Shown: positions 18,403-19,642 of the stretch, piece by piece | Position numbering within the stretch: the stretch's first letter is position 1 | How the letters are laid out: each line of letters begins with the position of its first letter | NCBI GenBank assembly: GCA_028869395.1 | Contig: JAGWSE010000400.1 | Coordinates: 1-19,642, forward strand | Direction: 5' to 3' | DNA length: 19,642 nucleotides | Origin: Alphaproteobacteria bacterium | GTDB lineage: Bacteria > Pseudomonadota > Alphaproteobacteria > Caulobacterales > Caulobacteraceae | The notes under the pieces: generated by a model | Told to the model about the DNA's origin: nothing | Databases searched by the model: none | What the model saw: only the letters and a program-made list of their open reading frames with translations | Translations under genes and position numbers: made by a program

Positions 18403-19642
18403 TCAGGCGGCGGCCCGGCGGCTGGCCAGCCACTGGTCGCCCACCCGGTTCAGCACCTCCAGCGGCACGCGCCCGTTGGCGAGCACCATGTCGTGGAAGT
18501 CCTTGATCGCGAAGCGCGGGCCCAGCGCCGCCTTGGCCTTCGCCCGCAGCCCGACGATCTCCGTGTGGCCGAGCTTGTAGCTGCAGGCCTGCCCCGGGCT
18601 CACGCAATAGCGCTCGACCTCGCGGGCCGCGAAGCCCGGCGCCTCGCCTTCCTGGTCCACGAAGTACCGGATCGCCTGCTCCCGCGACCAGCGCATGTGG
18701 TGGATGCCGGTGTCGACCACCAGACGGTTGGCGCGGAACAGCTGGAACTTCAGATAGCCGATGCGGCCCAGCGGATCGTGGTCGTAGACGCCCAGCTCGT
18801 CGGCGAGCTGCTCGGCGTAGAGCGCCCACCCCTCGGCATAGGCCGAAAAGCTGATCGTCTTGCGCAGCAGCGACAGGTTCGGGTTCGACAGCGACAGCCC
18901 GCCCTCCAGCTGGTGGCCGGGCAGGCCCTCGTGGAAGATGGTCGTGGCCAGGCAGAACTTCGGCCACTCGGCGGTGTCGTGCAGGTTGAAGTAGACGATC
19001 CCCGGCCGCGAGCCGTCCAGCGCCGGCGGCTGGGAGAAGGCCGAGGCCGCGCCCGCTTCCGTCTGCGGCGGCACGCGCCGCACCTCGAACTTGTAGGGCG
19101 GCAGGCGCGAGAAGGCCTTGGGCAGCAGGGTCTCGATCTGCGCCAGCCGGCGGTTGCAGTAGGCGATCGCCTCGACCTTGCCGGCGTCGGTGTCGGGATA
19201 GAGCTGGCTCGGGTCGTGGTAGAGCGCGGTCATCCGCTCGGCGATGGTCCCCTTGGTCATGCCCTGCTGCCTGAGCAGACCGTCCACCCGCCCCGAGAGC
19301 TCGCGGGCCTGCTCGAGACCGATCCTGTGCACCTCTTCCGGCGTGTAGGACGTGGTCGTCGTGTCGTGCAGCGCGGCCTGGTAGAAAGCGGCCCCTTCCG
19401 GGAATTGCCACACGCCCGCATCGTGCCGGGCGCCCGCGCGGGCCTTCCGCACCTGGGCGATCTGGCGGTCCAGCGCCGGCCCGATCCGCTCGTCGTAGAT
19501 CCGGGCCGCCTGCGCCGCATAGCTCGCCGGCAGGCCCTTGGCCGCGGCGCGCCGGGCGATCGAGGTGACCACCAGGTTGTCGGAGGCCTTGGCGGTGCGC
19601 GTCTTGCCGAGCTGGTCCAGGGTCAGGTCGCAGATGAAGTCG
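18403..19642 (-). CDS. DUF885-family putative metallo-hydrolase, N-terminus outside the window
   Basis: The last 413 codons are visible and the frame runs off the window edge at 19642. The protein carries HEGLPGHQLE (HEGLPGH at 18913-18933), then SAYAEGWALYAE about 30 residues later. This His-Glu...His plus Glu arrangement resembles a zinc-binding site in gluzincin-like peptidases. It also has the C-terminal CVSPGQACSYKLGHTEI block and a final NGRVPLEVLNRVGDQW typical of DUF885 proteins. Members usually have an N-terminal signal peptide or lipobox, which would lie beyond the window. An internal GTG at 19572 is not the start, because conserved-looking sequence (DLTLDQLGKTRTAKASDNL) continues upstream in frame. 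Activity is not established; peptidase function is inferred from the motif. The 53 nt before the next gene show only a tiny 5-bp stem. Confidence 0.88.
   Translation of the reverse strand, partial: DFICDLTLDQLGKTRTAKASDNLVVTSIARRAAAKGLPASYAAQAARIYDERIGPALDRQIAQVRKARAGARHDAGVWQFPEGAAFYQAALHDTTTTSYTPEEVHRIGLEQARELSGRVDGLLRQQGMTKGTIAERMTALYHDPSQLYPDTDAGKVEAIAYCNRRLAQIETLLPKAFSRLPPYKFEVRRVPPQTEAGAASAFSQPPALDGSRPGIVYFNLHDTAEWPKFCLATTIFHEGLPGHQLEGGLSLSNPNLSLLRKTISFSAYAEGWALYAEQLADELGVYDHDPLGRIGYLKFQLFRANRLVVDTGIHHMRWSREQAIRYFVDQEGEAPGFAAREVERYCVSPGQACSYKLGHTEIVGLRAKAKAALGPRFAIKDFHDMVLANGRVPLEVLNRVGDQWLASRRAAA

Overview
The window is a GC-rich, densely packed chromosomal segment with short intergenic gaps and several GTG/TTG starts. 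An alphaproteobacterium is the best fit, probably of the Caulobacterales (Caulobacter/Phenylobacterium-like). That rests on overall gene style and on the pairing of an alphaproteobacterial-type Rsm22 protein with a YegD-type Hsp70, an M16 double protease and a DUF885 protein; it is an inference. No tRNA, rRNA, CRISPR array, insertion sequence or phage gene was seen. Most of the region is core metabolism and housekeeping, not an island.

Layout. Positions 1-155 hold the last 50 residues of a 1-Cys peroxiredoxin, facing a small lipoprotein gene (187-693, minus) across a shared hairpin. Next come acetyl-CoA synthetase (859-3204) and an Rsm22-family ribosome assembly factor (3235-4215), both on plus. 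These abut an aquaporin-family channel (4216-4950, minus). A secreted fused M16 peptidase (5089-7932, plus) converges on a YegD-type Hsp70 (7947-9296, minus), which lies downstream of malic enzyme maeB (9390-11678, minus). Divergent from maeB is dapB, followed after 4 nt by an amidase (11835-14073, plus). The amidase stop interlocks with that of a membrane-anchored hypothetical (14070-14696, minus), which lies downstream of a secreted protein of unknown function (14721-15842, minus). Divergent from the latter is a cytochrome c-PQQ quinoprotein resembling polyvinyl-alcohol dehydrogenases (16051-17979, plus). The window ends with a tail-anchored small protein and a truncated DUF885 metallo-hydrolase-like gene, both minus.

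How they work together. Acs activates acetate to acetyl-CoA, and MaeB is the malic enzyme type that carries a phosphotransacetylase-like domain known to sense acetyl-CoA, so two acetyl-CoA-linked enzymes sit within 10 kb. The quinoprotein and the divergent secreted protein form a plausible periplasmic unit for oxidising an alcohol or polymer; the substrate is unknown.

The most unusual observation is in Acs. The whole C-terminal mobile domain is present twice in tandem, without a gap, with a period of 134 residues. The second copy has Glu in place of the catalytic, acetylation-target Lys. This looks like a duplicated pseudo-catalytic or regulatory domain. Other points of note are a noncanonical aquaporin filter (T-D-A-R), the complete four-cysteine iron-sulfur signature in Rsm22, an inverted repeat abutting the putative maeB -35 box, and compact convergent junctions, including one with shared CTAG stop codons.
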